A stretch of 64,000 nt of DNA from Ypsolopha sequella. Lineage: Eukaryota > Arthropoda > Insecta > Lepidoptera > Ypsolophidae. The notes below the pieces were generated by a model. The model did not search any database. It was not told where the DNA came from and saw only the letters and a list, made by a program, of their open reading frames with translations. Position 1 is the first letter of the stretch. Each line of letters begins with the position of its first letter. This document shows positions 11,379 through 22,509 of this stretch, in pieces. A program made the position numbers and the translations under genes. The stretch is taken from contig OW204001.1 of assembly GCA_934047225.1 (NCBI GenBank), positions 8,602,201-8,666,200 on the forward strand, given 5' to 3'.

Positions 11379-11639
11379 CGCCAAATATTTCTTTTTGTAG
11401 ACACCCATCAGTAAAAATATATGAACAGAGATAAAGCTTCTTGAATTTTCACAGACAGACTGACTCCTGTCTTTCAACCGTATATTTTTTTTACTATATT
11501 CATTGGCTAATCGCTGACATTTCACAATATTTATTCAGCCACCAGACTTGGCCGGAACTATAAATTAGTTGCACAAAAACTTTCTTAATACACCCGTGAC
11601 CCTTAAACGCTGGAAATAGAGTTCAAAATGCTTTGTGGT

Positions 11640-11745
11640 TGAGTGGTGGTGGTGTGGGCTCGCCGGTGGGCCGTGGTCGAGGTGTCAGGTTCACTTCCCG
11701 GTCGAATCCTGTGATCCACGTTGGGATTTACAAGTGTTAGTTTTA
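11640..11745 (+). repeat. tRNA-like SINE fragment
   Basis: tggttgagtggtggtggtg, then caggttcacttcccggtcgaatcc. A- and B-box-like segments are present, but there is no plausible cloverleaf, so a SINE head is favoured over a tRNA gene. Confidence 0.4.
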
Positions 11746-11814
11746 TTTTTATGGTGTGCTTTTCATTCATCTTAGAAACATAGAGCAGTGAATGTTGAAA
11801 ATAATTATTATATT

Positions 11815-12118
11815 TAGGGTTCCGTACCCGAATAGTGATATTTTTGTCCTAAATTGCAACGGTGTAACTACAAAACGGTGTTTAACTTAAGACAGTGTTT
11901 AAATCTGTTGCTGTCACTCTTTTACAATATGAAAGAAAAGGCGACAACAACAGATTTAAACACTGTCTAAAGTTAAACACTGTTTTGAAGTAACACCGCA
12001 AGTGTTTATCTTTAACGGTGCTAAAATTATTAAGCTGTGACATACGGACGGACGGACAACGGAGTCTCACCATAAGAGTTCTTTTTGTACGTTTTAGGTA
12101 CTACAGAACCCTAAAAAT
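11815..12118 (+). repeat. gttccgta-family element carrying a nested foldback
   Basis: TTAGGGTTCCGTACCCG at the left and CTACAGAACCCTAAAA at the right act as imperfect inverted ends. An acggacggacggac run lies inside. It is interrupted by the foldback MITE at 11860-11998. Confidence 0.65.
11860..11998. mobile_element. foldback MITE (gtgttactacaaaacg), copy 2
   Basis: Same hairpin sequence as 6589-6722 (acggtgtaactacaaaacgg outside, gacagtgtttaaatctgttg inside). It is inserted in the gttccgta repeat, so it is the younger of the two. Confidence 0.75.
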
Positions 12119-12134
12119 GTCCTGAAGGCCTAGT

Positions 12135-12774
12135 ATGTATCTTTAGTTGCCATCTGGTATGGGTGCCTTTCATCAAAAACATAGAAACATATCGAATTCC
12201 GATTGTCTAAGGCAGGGTTTCTGAAACTGGGGTCCATGGACCCCCAAGGGGTCCGTAGCGTGAGTGCTGGGGTCCGTGGGGTCTGATACCGAACGCCGAA
12301 CAGAGCTATTGTGTCTTTCCCGCGGAAGTGAAAATGAAAATATTTATTGATACCATCAATATGAACATTAGGCTATATAACATACACAATATAAAAAACT
12401 TCACAAACAAACCTAAGTTACTTTCTGGTGACAAGTGGAAGTAAATATTGCTCTTCGTGATTGTTCGTGCTCGATTCAATAGGAATGTAAGTTTAAAACA
12501 TCATTACTTAATTTACTTTTTATTTGTTAATAAGTAGTAATTGCTTTCTCTGTAATTAGGTTTGAAAGAGGTCCATCAGTGTTTGAAGTTTTGCAAGGGG
12601 CCCATGACTACCAAAAGTTTAAGAACCCCTGGTCTAAGGATATGTTCGCACATGCAGTGACGACAGAGTTCGTAAATAATTCAATACCCACTAATAAAGG
12701 CAATTTTGAAAGTACAGTTTTTGTCTATGTTTTTGATGATAGGCACCAAGTCTAGTTAGCAACTAAAGATACAT
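12135..12774. mobile_element. inverted-repeat element split by a hAT insertion
   Basis: Arms atgtatctttagttgcca (12135) and agcaactaaagatacat (to 12774) are ~50 bp and imperfect. The central DNA between them is interrupted by the hAT-like element 12213-12631. Uninterrupted, it would have been ~210 bp. Confidence 0.55.
12213..12631. mobile_element. hAT-like MITE with perfect 8-bp TSD
   Basis: Left end CAGGGTTTCTGAAACTGG; right end is the complement of CAGGGGTTCTTAAACTTTTG. GTCTAAGG directly flanks both ends (12205-12212 and 12632-12639). An 8-bp duplication and CAGGG ends are diagnostic of the hAT superfamily. No transposase remains. Confidence 0.85.
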
Positions 12775-13046
12775 AATAGAGGGGCCAGGAAATGCCATTG
12801 CCATCGGGCGCATTATAGCAAAAGCAGCGTCTACCTTTGTTTTACGTTCCGCTTTTTTTCAGTCTCATATTACGAGTACGATAGCTGGACTTTAGTCTTT
12901 ACTTATAATACGGTTGCCATAAGAAAATCATTGTATTTTTAGGGCAGAAAAAGTTCATTTTACTATACTTACACACCTAAAATAGTTGTTCGACACAGTA
13001 TGTATTCCTTTTGGAATCACTCAGATTACACCTCAATCGCTTATTT

Positions 13047-13594
13047 GTGTCGTCTAATTTCAAACGCCCCTAAATCCATATAGGTTCATTTTACAGTTGA
13101 GGCATTTTATTTTGGTATTAGTTATTTTACAGTGTTATAGGAAATAAAATTAAATAAATATTTTGATAATAAAAATATGCCACAAAATTTGCGAACTTAC
13201 CGCATTAAGTCGAGAAAACTACATATTTATGTATCTAAAAATAGGATTTGGCGGATTTTGATAGCAAGTTTTGGATTTGGTCTGGATATGGTGGGTTTCG
13301 AAAATCACAGTTAGGATGTAGCGGATTTTGTTACTCAAATCTATGCGTTTCGGGCTGAAATCTCTTCTCTGATTGGTCGGTCTGGATATGGCGGCATTTG
13401 AAATTACAAACATCGTGGATGTAGCGGAGTTTGAAACTAAATGCAGTTTTTGTACCGGATTTTCAAAGGATTTAATGGAGTTTGGTAGAAAATCGATTTA
13501 TGAGAACATAGAGCTCAAAACTGCCGTGTCCATAGACTAAAAATGTATATTTTTTTTAAAAGTGGATCTGGCGGCTTTTGAAATTAGACGACAC
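13047..13594. mobile_element. TIR element with repeated internal TIR-like motif
   Basis: The ends GTGTCGTCTAATTTCAAA and TTTGAAATTAGACGACAC are perfect inverts flanked by ATTT. Inside, gga-(t/c)-tggcgg-(t/c)ttttgaaat or gtagcgg-gtttgaaa recurs at least five times. There is no transposase. The superfamily is unclear. Confidence 0.65.
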
Positions 13595-14064
13595 ATTTAA
13601 TTACTACCTACACATTTGATATTTTACCTACATTTCATTCCCTTTGCTTCAATATTTTTTGTAATTTCAAGTTTTGAAAGGCACAATACTAAACATCAAT
13701 CATCAAACAATCACCTATCAGACGGTTACAAACGGCTGTCACCCCCACGGCAGTCATTTATCGTACGACCCGGAATTACCTGCGTCCAGTCTGTCCGGTC
13801 CGAATCTCCGGACTCGTATTTTTGTTCCGTCTCTCACGGGTTTGGAACGTAAATTATTCATTCGGGATCCCTGTAAGTGGGTACTCTTTCAGGTCGTTCT
13901 GAAATGATTCATGGAATACTTTACTGGAAGTTTGCACGAAAATCCATTACATACCACTTCGATTTACTTTTTTAGTAGGATAGGAGTGCAACAAAGTGAT
14001 TGAACATGTTTTGGACTTATGTACACATTATCCAAAAAATAAAAAAACACTAGCTGATTAAAAC

Positions 14065-14513
14065 TAGGGATGCAACAATTCGGCTACTAAGATTACGATT
14101 ACGATAATAATCGTTATTTATTACGATAACAGATGCATTACGATTATTAAAAAAAATGTTTTGTAAAATATTTCCAGATATTACTACTTATGTTCCTTTC
14201 TTTCTGGCATTGTGGCTATCAGCTTTACGCCAGAATACACTTTTTAACGCCAGGCTATTCACTACTGATTAATAAATTTAATAATTGAATCGGCAAACAA
14301 CAATTTTCACTCGTAAAATTCTTAGTCCCAATTGTTTTTTATTCTCTTACTATGTGGGAAGGCAAAGGGAACTAAGCCCATACCCATGGCTGAAGAACTT
14401 TCAATTTAATAATCGTCACGATTCTTAATACGATGCACCGCTTCGTTATTAATCGTAATTATTACGATTAGCGGTGCAAAACGCTGCACCGCTTCGTAAT
14501 CGTTGCATCCCTA
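14065..14513. mobile_element. hAT-like MITE with perfect 8-bp TSD
   Basis: TAGGGATGCAAC at the left and GTTGCATCCCTA at the right, flanked by ATTAAAAC on both sides (14057-14064 and 14514-14521). Interior repeats of (at)tacgat and gctgcaccgcttcg are subterminal. It is non-coding. Confidence 0.85.
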
Positions 14514-14869
14514 ATTAAAACACATACACGGTAAATGTCAAAGTATGCTACTTAACACATTCCTCACAGACATTCAATGTCTGTAACATTCCCAGACATT
14601 CCTCACAACACTTTAAGAGGAGACACTTTAAGAGCCCCTTATCCTGAAATTAAGCACCTCATTATGAATCAAGTAGAACTGACCTCTATGATGTTTCCTT
14701 ATAGTTTAATATAGCGCGCTCAGAGCTCTGGCTGTTACAACAACCGAAACATCGCGCGTTCTCAATAAACGCGTTTTTTACTCAAAAAACGTTTTTACAG
14801 TAAAAAAAATCAAAAATGTTCTCATTAATTAATCTATTTAAATAAATTAATACCTCAACTGACTGATTG

Positions 14870-15025
14870 ATCTATCAACGCCCAGACAAATCGGCTGGAC
14901 CTAGGAACATGAAATATGAAGTGTAGATTCCTTGTATGACGAAGACATTCGCTAAGAAAGGATTTTAGGAAATTCTCACGGAAACAGGAGAAACAGGATC
15001 CACGCGAGTAATGCCGCGGGAGGTA
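14870..15025 (+). repeat. dispersed repeat (ggatccacgcgagtaat family)
   Basis: tgactgattgatc, gattccttgtatgacgaa, ttaggaaattc and ggatccacgcgagtaat occur in the same order at 21190-21300. Probably a Helitron or LINE derivative; the superfamily is not settled. Confidence 0.5.
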
Positions 15026-16689
15026 TAGTTTTCATTTAATTCGGTTAATAGGTATACACTTTAAACATAACGGATAAGCCTTGAAAGATCCGTAAACGAA
15101 AAAAAAACTGCAAAAGGATATAAATCTAAAACAATTTTTTTTTCAGACAACTAAAGTTCAGAAGCAACAAAATCAGGGTAAGGCCTCCTAACTGTATTTA
15201 TTCGTATTCGTAACGGTCGAGATTTGGGAGAGAACAAATTCCTTTCGCACAATGTAATAATCTATTATTCTAAGTAATCTACTATTATTATCCTACCAAA
15301 ACACAACAAAATTGTATAATTTTATTTCTTTCGCAAAAATATTTCATGTCCCGTTATGACTTAATTTCATATTATACTTAGTGAGCCATAAATTCTGGTG
15401 CAAAATTATAATTTTTAGTGTTTGTTAAAACCTTTATTAATTGAAAACTAAAAATTACCATGCTTTTAAACTTTAAGTTAACTTTTCTTGGCGATGCAAA
15501 AATACCGAGTGAAATAGTAGTTATTTGTGCAAGAAGAGAGCAAAGTTTTTTTGTTGCGAATGCAGAGTTTGAATCCCGAGAAAGCGAAGGATTTTATAAT
15601 TGAATCACAAAAGAAGCGAGTGATTTTTTGTTAGAATCCTGAGTGTGCTGAGGGTTTCAAAGGCACAAGAAACAAAATAAATTTGCTCTCGTGTGACACA
15701 CACAACTTTTCACCTCACTAGCGAGAAAACACAAGATGTAAAGACACTATTTTTTCGAACGAACTTATAAGAATTCAATGTTTTTTTCTTTAAATAATAT
15801 ATCATTTAAAAATATTGAACATGAAAAAATTCATTTTATACGGAGTCCATAGTCTATGGTACAGATTCCATACACGCTGGGAGGCTATACAATACAAAAT
15901 AACGAAAATTACGAGAAGTTTACCTTGTCTATTGTATCCGACAAGCTGCATGGCTGTGTGGAGTGGAGGCTATACACAGGATTACTAGTCGTTTACCTTG
16001 TCTATGGTATCCAACAAGCTGCAAGGCTGTGTATAGCCTCCCAATGTGTATGGATTCGTTATAGACTGAAAGACATAGCCACCATGCTGATGTTTGCTAT
16101 TATATATTTTATATTTTCCCCTCCTTTCGTGAGTAATGAAATTAATCACAGGTTCTTAATTCAAAACATTTTTTGTCACTGAGTGAGCAAAATTGACTTT
16201 TGCTCACTGATTTTAAGCAATAAAAGCGTGCCTTTCGAGCTAGTGAGGTGAACAATAATCTAATCCTTCACTCTTTTGAAGACCAACGCTGAAGCCCCCG
16301 CGCGGGTATTTCTCTACCCCAAGTAATGGCCGGTGAAAACGAAATTACACGTGTAACAATGATGTTCACTGTTCACTCGACAAACTCGGACGTTGAAGAG
16401 TTAGCTTTACATTTTACTCGCGTTATCGTTTTGGCAAATGGGCCGCACTGAATAAATAGAGTTCGGACAAATTACTTGTTTAGGTCGAGGACTGTGTCGT
16501 TATTATGATTTATGAATGCGGAGCCAGATTCATGTTTAAGGGATGATACTTATGTGGCATAATGATTTAGAAATTAACTTTTTTTACACATTTTGGCTGT
16601 CTATGTGCAAGTCTAGACAACATATATATTCTGATCTGATATTCTATAGAATTGCTTGAAGAATAGTTGAGACTGATATTGAAGAATAT
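15026..16689. other. no gene seen; local duplication at 15.9-16.06 kb
   Basis: The block gtttaccttgtctat-gtatcc-acaagctgca-ggctgtgt occurs twice (15919 and ~15989) in direct orientation, and ggaggctatac is also found inverted. The 108-codon frame spanning it arises from the duplication. The rest is AT-rich and unrecognised. Confidence 0.45.
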
Positions 16690-16796
16690 GGTAAGGTCCT
16701 AATCTATAGAAGTGACTCTTGAAGTGACAAGTAACAAATAGTCAACTTTTGTTACTAGTCACTTCAAGAGTCACTTCTATAAATTAAGACCTTACC
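16690..16796. mobile_element. near-perfect foldback MITE
   Basis: Arms ggtaaggtcctaatctatag / agtgactcttgaagtgac and their inverts pair over ~48 bp each, with a ~10-bp loop. It is hairpin-forming if transcribed. Confidence 0.75.
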
Positions 16797-16851
16797 TTAT
16801 CCTAGTTGTCAAATTTTGACACTACTTAATTTAAATTGAATTTTATGTGAT

Positions 16852-17010
16852 TAAGAGTGCATTACAAAGTAGAAAATATCAATTGGAAACAAATTTCAAG
16901 TGAGACAAATAATTTGAAAATAAATGTGATCTATTTTGGTTTGTAATGCACTCTAAAATAGTTAAGAGTATCAAAAGCGATGGAATTCACTATAAATCAT
17001 ATAATCTGAA
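16852..17010 (+). repeat. dispersed repeat (tgtaatgcactctaaaat family)
   Basis: Shares gtgcattacaaa/tttgtaatgcactc ends and ggaaacaaatttcaa with 39484-39640 and 19885-20050. At 39.54 kb the family carries a B-box (ggttcgaatcc), so a tRNA-derived origin is likely. Confidence 0.5.
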
Positions 17011-17067
17011 TTTAATATAATAATAATAGTATAACAAGTCTATTTTAGCCGTCAACAGTCCAGTTAG

Positions 17068-17289
17068 TTACCATTGGTACAGGAAGTCAACAAGCGACGC
17101 AAGATGTTGATATTTTTTGTCGCTGCTCATGTCTCGGATTGTTTCAGCTTTCCAGATATAAGCCAAGATCAACAACCAAATCAACAATGTAATTAGGGCC
17201 CCACTTATATAAGCAGAAGTGTATCTTCGGCAGAAAACGTCAAGTATACATTGAAGTACAGAAATATTATGGGTTCCATTTAAATTCAT
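17068..17289 (-). CDS. small hypothetical membrane-type ORF
   Basis: A 73-codon ATG-to-stop frame with varied codon use. Residues 1-9 contain two NxT/NxS-type sites (NGT, NIS). Residues ~26-46 form one hydrophobic helix (ISGALITLLIWLLILAYIW), followed by a charged tail ending FLYQW. No other open frame extends it and no neighbour suggests a role. I do not recognise it. It may be a short secreted or membrane peptide, an exon of a larger gene, or chance. Confidence 0.25.
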   Translation of the reverse strand: MNLNGTHNISVLQCILDVFCRRYTSAYISGALITLLIWLLILAYIWKAETIRDMSSDKKYQHLASLVDFLYQW

Positions 17290-17334
17290 TGTAAGTAATA
17301 GTAGTTAGGGGAGGATTATTTTCGTATAAAATTT

Positions 17335-17605
17335 CAATTTATGCGCGTGCTAATCCGGAGGCCGTGGGTTCAATCCTCGTGAGGACATATTAATTTTGTT
17401 TGATTTGCGTGCTCCGGAAGGCACGTTAAGCTATTGGTCCATTTGTGCCCGAAGTACGGCGATAGGGCTCACCATCTAATACGTCTGGGATGTAATAATC
17501 GTCGGTGAAAACCGGTGTACCAATTGTGGACTATGGCTTGCATTTCACACTTGGCAACACACCCCCTCGGAGATGACGCCCCCTCGGGGATTCATGTCAT
17601 GACGG
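17335..17605 (+). mobile_element. SINE copy, + strand
   Basis: B-box gtgggttcaatcctc, then gcgtgctccggaaggcac, ttgtgcccgaagtacggcgat, gtaataatcgtcggtgaaa and ggggattcatgtcatgac. The same order, reversed, is in the minus-strand copies at 28.56 and 44.57 kb. Confidence 0.7.
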
Positions 17606-17699
17606 TACGGATCTTGTGTTCTTATTTTTCAAATAAGTGTAAAATATAAAGAATATACAAAGGTAACAAAAAAGCAGGGTGTCAACGTTGGTTTTTAAT

Positions 17700-18245
17700 T
17701 TAAAAAAAAATCAATAAATATCAGTAGAAAATCCCTTTTAATGCCACCCAAAATCTGCCTTGGCAATTGTCCCGCATGTGCTAGATTAGCCGTAGATAGA
17801 ACAGATTTTGTAAAAAAATATATATTTAAGAGGATGGCATACCCAAGCAAATTTTCATTACCCGTCCAGCACAATAAGTCTAATGGCAAAGACCTTATTT
17901 GCTTTTCATAGAGGCGATTATATGTTGGCTCTTTGGCCTCTTTTTCTTAGACGCGTAATACTAGTGATCACGCAACGAAACAACAAATTAGTGTGTTTTT
18001 AGCTAATACTGAAATATGTTGTATAAAAAAAAAAATTGGATTTAGGTAAAATTTCTTCATATTTCTATTGCCTATTTTATAAAAAAAAAACAAGCAAACG
18101 AACGTTTGAAAACCGAAAAAAAAGAGGGTGGAAAACATTTACACAAAAAAAAATATAAATCTTAATACATTGTTTATAGGTATCTCTAGATAAAAGATCG
18201 ATAAATCAAATATGTTTTCTTCAATATGAGGAGAGACCTAGTCTC
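17700..18245 (-). repeat. dispersed repeat, reverse copy of 4.81-5.27 kb
   Basis: Reverse-complement match, including gtgatcacgcaacgaaac, cgattatatgttggctctttgg and cgtttgaaaaccgaaaaaaa. It contains a 64-codon minus-strand frame with no domain. Ends are not defined. Confidence 0.6.
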
Positions 18246-18690
18246 TTCCAATGAACCCTTGAGAACCTGGTGTTGTTGAGTTCTAGCGTCAGGTGTCCTG
18301 TTAAATGTTAAGATATTATAAAGTTCTGAAATGTTAAAGCTTCAAACCAGGTTGACCATTGCGTGCTGATCCCTAAAAGCTTGCCCAATTCCCACACGTG
18401 GTTCCTGTGACCATTTCCGAAATGCAGATTTATAGTTCACGTGTCGTGGACTCATATTTCTTTTTTTTTTCTAAAGTCGGTCGTTTGACCGTGGCTTTCG
18501 GAGCCATGCTGTCTGGTGACATCGAAGTCAGAGTTCTTATGGGTGTCAAATTATGTTGTTTTTATTTGGCTTTTGCCCTGCTGGGCTAGAACACCAAAGA
18601 GGCAACTTAAAAAAAAAATGGTTTGTGAATTTATGCTTATGGTTTCAATTTCATTCATCTGACGTTTAAATGTTTAATTATATTATGAAA
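18246..18690. other. no gene seen
   Basis: Unrecognised sequence. A 63-codon open stretch around a poly-T run looks spurious. Confidence 0.4.
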
Positions 18691-18692
18691 AA

Positions 18693-18870
18693 CAGCGGTA
18701 GGTCAGTCGGCAGGAAGCCGTTTCTCAATCTTGAGACCCAGGTTCGAATCCTCGAGTTTTTCAAAATTATATGGATTGTTAGTAGTAGGTGATAGAGCTG
18801 ATGCCGGGTTCGACTGTGGTTTTACCACAGTGGAGAGTAAGAGGATAGCTCCCAGGTGACCGAATTTCTG
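18693..18870 (+). repeat. SINE tRNA-like head plus gctgatgccgggttcgact repeat
   Basis: 18693-18770 has A-box-like taggtcagtcggc and a perfect B-box ggttcgaatcc. 18783-18870 is a separate repeat (gagctgatgccgggttcgact, agagtaagaggatagct) shared with 32.3 kb (reverse) and 36.57 kb. Confidence 0.6.
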
Positions 18871-18889
18871 CAATATAGACGAGTTTTAC

Positions 18890-19005
18890 TTGAAAAAAAA
18901 TTACCATTCGACCCCTAGTTGATAGGCATTATTTGTTGGAAATTATCTCTAGTGTAACTCTTTCTGAGGAATAGGTTGAATTTCCAAGCAACCTGTATAT
19001 TTACT
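18890..19005 (+). repeat. half copy of the 49.03-kb mariner-type MITE
   Basis: ctagttgataggcattattt, gaaattatctctagtgtaac and gcaacctgtatatt match the right arm of the element at 49028-49465. The left arm is missing. Confidence 0.65.
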
Positions 19006-19444
19006 TTCAAGCTTTAGTTAACATATGACGTGATAATGATTATTATAAAATATACCATATATGAAGGGATTGATTTTGTAAAACAATATTTCGATGCTAA
19101 ATACTGCAACGAGCCTTTCTACAGACGCCAAATGTATTTTAGGCAGGGTTGGAATAAAACGGTAAGAGAACAAAACATGGTGTATAGAAGCAAAAAAAAA
19201 ACGTTTTAAAACAAATGTTTTTTATGGGACTGTTTAAAACATGTTTTTGGTTAGGGTTTTGGTATAATAATTATAATTTTTATGCATAACACCACTGTAA
19301 CTAAACTCGTTTAGTTCAAGTTGAACTCAGTTTAGACACTTAACTGAGTTTAAAGCATTTCACTTACATGAACTGAACGCAGTTTAAGCTAAACGGAGTT
19401 TAAAATCTGAACGCCCGATTTTGGCCGGTTAAGCTCTTAAACTG

Positions 19445-19673
19445 ACCCCCGGTTTCTGAAAGGCCAATCAATGTTAACAGTGGATTAAAAAATAATTATC
19501 TGCGGATTAAGCCAGAAAAAGTGGGAATTTTACATTGAAATCAAAAATTAACTAAGTTAATTATTGATTCATCACTATTCAGAATTCATATATGCTTTAT
19601 TTTCACCGTTATTTGCGGTTAAAGTTTTTTTAATCTACTGTTAACTTTGATTGGCCTTTCAGAAACCGGGGGT
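19445..19673. mobile_element. TIR MITE (acccccggtttctgaaaggc)
   Basis: ACCCCCGGTTTCTGAAAGGC and its exact invert bound 229 bp. Pairing continues through caatcaa-gttaacagt-gattaaa. Non-coding; nested in the hAT-like element. Confidence 0.8.
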
Positions 19674-19884
19674 GAGTTAGCGATTTTTAGTACCTGAGCA
19701 ACCCAAATCAGCGACTTGAGCCATAAAACATCTATCAACCCATTGTGATAGGTAAATGTTTTCGAAATGTAGTGGTGAAATCTGTTTGACTAAACTAAGA
19801 TTAAGTACCTAGACTATTTAAACTCGGTCTTAGCTAAACTAAGTGTTATTAAACTCGGTTTTCAAAGCGATCGATGAAATTGGC

Positions 19885-20050
19885 CCACAAATTTCAAATA
19901 AGACAAATATGTTGAAAAAATCCATGGGTCAAGATTTGAACCTACGACCTCTTGCTTACATGTTTTTAAATAATATTTTATATCTTATAATGCACTCTAA
20001 AATATAAAAATATATAGAGAATCCAAAAATTCCAAAACCAATAGACTTCG
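19885..20050 (+). repeat. dispersed repeat (tgcactctaaaatat family)
   Basis: tttcaaataagacaaat, gatttgaacctacgacctctt (B-box-like) and taatgcactctaaaat link it to 16.85 and 39.48 kb. Confidence 0.45.
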
Positions 20051-20469
20051 CAATAAATCAATAAATCTATAGGTATATATGAATAGTACAAAAGCCGTGT
20101 TAAAATATAATCAAATAAAGCTACTAATAATAATTAGTACCTTTCCTAATGAAAACGTTTACTTTACGAACACTTAAAAATACAAGTAACATGTAACTTA
20201 TCTACCTACTAAGTTTAGGATGCGTTTAGTAAACACGATGCGTTCGATAAAAGAAAAAAAAAACAGTGTTTTAAATGTGTATGTTTGAAACACGTTTAAA
20301 ACAAATTTAAAGAATTACCGGCGCAATTCAAATTGTTTTTAAAACATGTTTTAAACAAGTATGTTTTTATCTCAGTGTTTTAAACACTTGTTTTAGACAT
20401 TTGTTTAAAACAATGCTAACCCTGATTGTAGGTATGTATTTATTATTATGGTTCTACCTAAATCAGGGA

Positions 20470-20930
20470 TCCCTCGTGAAAGTCCTTAGCGGTCGGCCAC
20501 AGCTTCAGGCTTCGAGAGGCGCGCCAAGCGGTTCTTCTTGCGACGGCGCGGCGTCGGCGGCGGAGAGAACAAAATTATGAAGTTGTATAGAGCCGACCAT
20601 GGGTCACCGCTCGCCCGTCTTGTCCGGTTTCGAGTGACTTGCGCTGTCGGGACGGCTGTGTGCGGGGAGGCGGGTGGTTGAAACAGTGATCGAGCGCACA
20701 AGACGAAGCTAGTGTCGAGCGGTTTGAGCGAGCGCGCTATACATCCGATGCGGTGGAAAGCGCCGACGGGTGTCGTGGTAGGGCAAAGCCCGTCGCAAAA
20801 ACCGCCTGGAAGCGCAGCAAGAAGTGCCGCCAGAAGCCTGAAGCTGTGGCCCTGGCGTTATGAATCTGAACTAGATGTTTCCCGAGATACGGCCATTGTC
20901 GAGGCTCACAAAATTTGACGCATGCACGTA
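20470..20930. other. GC-rich island with inverted coding-like ends
   Basis: Both strands hold a short basic C-terminus ending in KPEAVA plus 2-4 residues and a stop: minus strand ~20540 to 20483 (RRRKKNRLARLSKPEAVADR) and plus strand ~20811-20868 (KRSKKCRQKPEAVALAL). The base cctgaagctgtggcc is thus an inverted repeat. GC and CpG are far above the surroundings. It could be an inverted duplication of a TE coding end, or a fragment of a gene. The family is not recognised. Confidence 0.35.
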
Positions 20931-22427
20931 ATGAAATGGAGTGTGTATTTATTAAGTTAATTAAGCCCTTCTTGACGGGCTGGTGGGACGAAGGGATTAA
21001 GGGCATTGAATACGTACGAGACTGTAGGAGGATCCACTTGCTTTGTTCTATAATTATACGATGTCATAAAACATTGTGATAGAAACCTAGTCCCTGGATA
21101 GAAATCATTTGCATATTTTGACCTTGGTGCCTTTTTTATTGCAAGAAGATACACAATATTCTATAGATATATACATATAAAATAATACACTGACTGACTG
21201 ATTTGGACTTAGGTTCCTTGTATGCCGAAATAAGAAATTTAGGAAATTCCCCCACTGAATCTACAGAAAAAGGATCCACGCGAGTAATATAATTACGGTA
21301 TAGAAACGCAGATAAAAAGTAAGTCTGGATGAAAGTGACAAAATAAATAAAGTTATTTTTATCACAACACGTGAAAAAAAAAAGAATTTCCTTCGAGGCA
21401 AGGGATTCTAGAGTAGAATCCTGAGCGGGGCGAGAGATACAATAGCCGAACAGGATTTTTTTTTCACGAGTTATGTTCTGTACATTTTTAACATTGACTA
21501 TGAGAAAATAAACAATGATCGGTAAATAATGGAACAAAACATTTATTGTAAATATATATCATTCATACATAACATTGCTTTAATCAGGCTGGAATACAAA
21601 ACTAGTGGTTGTGTTTCTTAAGATTTTAAGAAGCTTGGATCATGTATCAAAATTAAGAAGAATGAAACAAAAAATGACAAATTTAATATAGATGATGAAA
21701 TAAATTAATAAATTAGACTTGGCCGTTAGTGCCTTTGAATCTTGACGAAAAATACATAAGACTTGGCTGTATAGTCATACATACCTTTGCCTTTCCCAGA
21801 AACTGTATGAACAAATTAAAAAAATATTATTTTTCACTCAGTTGTTTACTCGTTACGTGTAAAACTCCATATAAACGCTGTCGCCACATTGTGGGGTGTT
21901 TATGAAATGTAATTATCATATTTATGGCTGCGTCCACTAACATTATCAAGATCTATGTTTAAATTGAACTAAAAACCTAAAATACGTAAATTTAACGGCT
22001 TTTTACCAAAACTGTAGCCGAATATGCTTTTATTGTTTTAGATACAATCAAAAAATTAATACGAATCAAACATTGAACATGTGATCTGGATTAATAATAA
22101 CTAAAAGTAATGTTTGAAAACGTCCACAGTCTTGCCAAAATGTGGTTTCTCCTGAAACAAGTTTTCAATTTTGCGCCGGCGACGAAATCGGCACGATTGT
22201 ATTGTCCTCACAAATTTCTTGGAGCGTGTATCTTATAGAGAAATGAAAAAGCTAGACAATTGGCCACGCCCACAACTGAGTTGGTCGCGTCATGACCATC
22301 CTTCATGGTCTTTGCTAGCTTTGAATACACTAGCGTCCTCTAGACACCAATCGACTCACTATGAAGTGAGTAAGTACCTCGATAATACGAAGGCGCATGG
22401 GTAAACTCGCAAGTTGTGTTCAGACCT
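20931..22427. other. no gene seen; one dispersed repeat at 21.19-21.30 kb
   Basis: 21190-21300 matches the ggatccacgcgagtaat repeat of 14.87 kb. The remainder is AT-rich, and open frames of up to 133 codons show no recognisable domain. Confidence 0.45.
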
Positions 22428-22505
22428 AAACAGCTCACATGGTAGAGTTACCGCTCGGTAAGCCAGATGTCCAGGGTTCATAAACCGGTTCATACCTTCT
22501 AAGAT
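22428..22505 (+). repeat. SINE tRNA-like head (degraded)
   Basis: agctcacatggtagagttac-cgctcggtaagcc is followed by the damaged B-box cagggttcataaac. Confidence 0.45.
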
Positions 22506-22509
22506 TTAC

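Larger units (their letters stand above)
19144..20424. mobile_element. hAT-like element, 1.28 kb, 7/8 TSD, with nested repeats
   Basis: Left end CAGGGTTGGAATAAAAC; right end is the complement of CAGGGTTAGCATTG. Flanks are ATTTTAGG (19136) and ATTGTAGG (20425), 7 of 8 identical. Both subterminal regions are full of GTTTTAAAC/AAAACATGTTTT motifs. Two other repeats are nested inside (19445-19673 and 19885-20050). No transposase remains. Confidence 0.7.

Noticed and set aside
18693..18770. Possible tRNA gene with good A- and B-boxes.
   Set aside because: No acceptor stem or full cloverleaf can be drawn, and the same head begins dispersed SINE copies.
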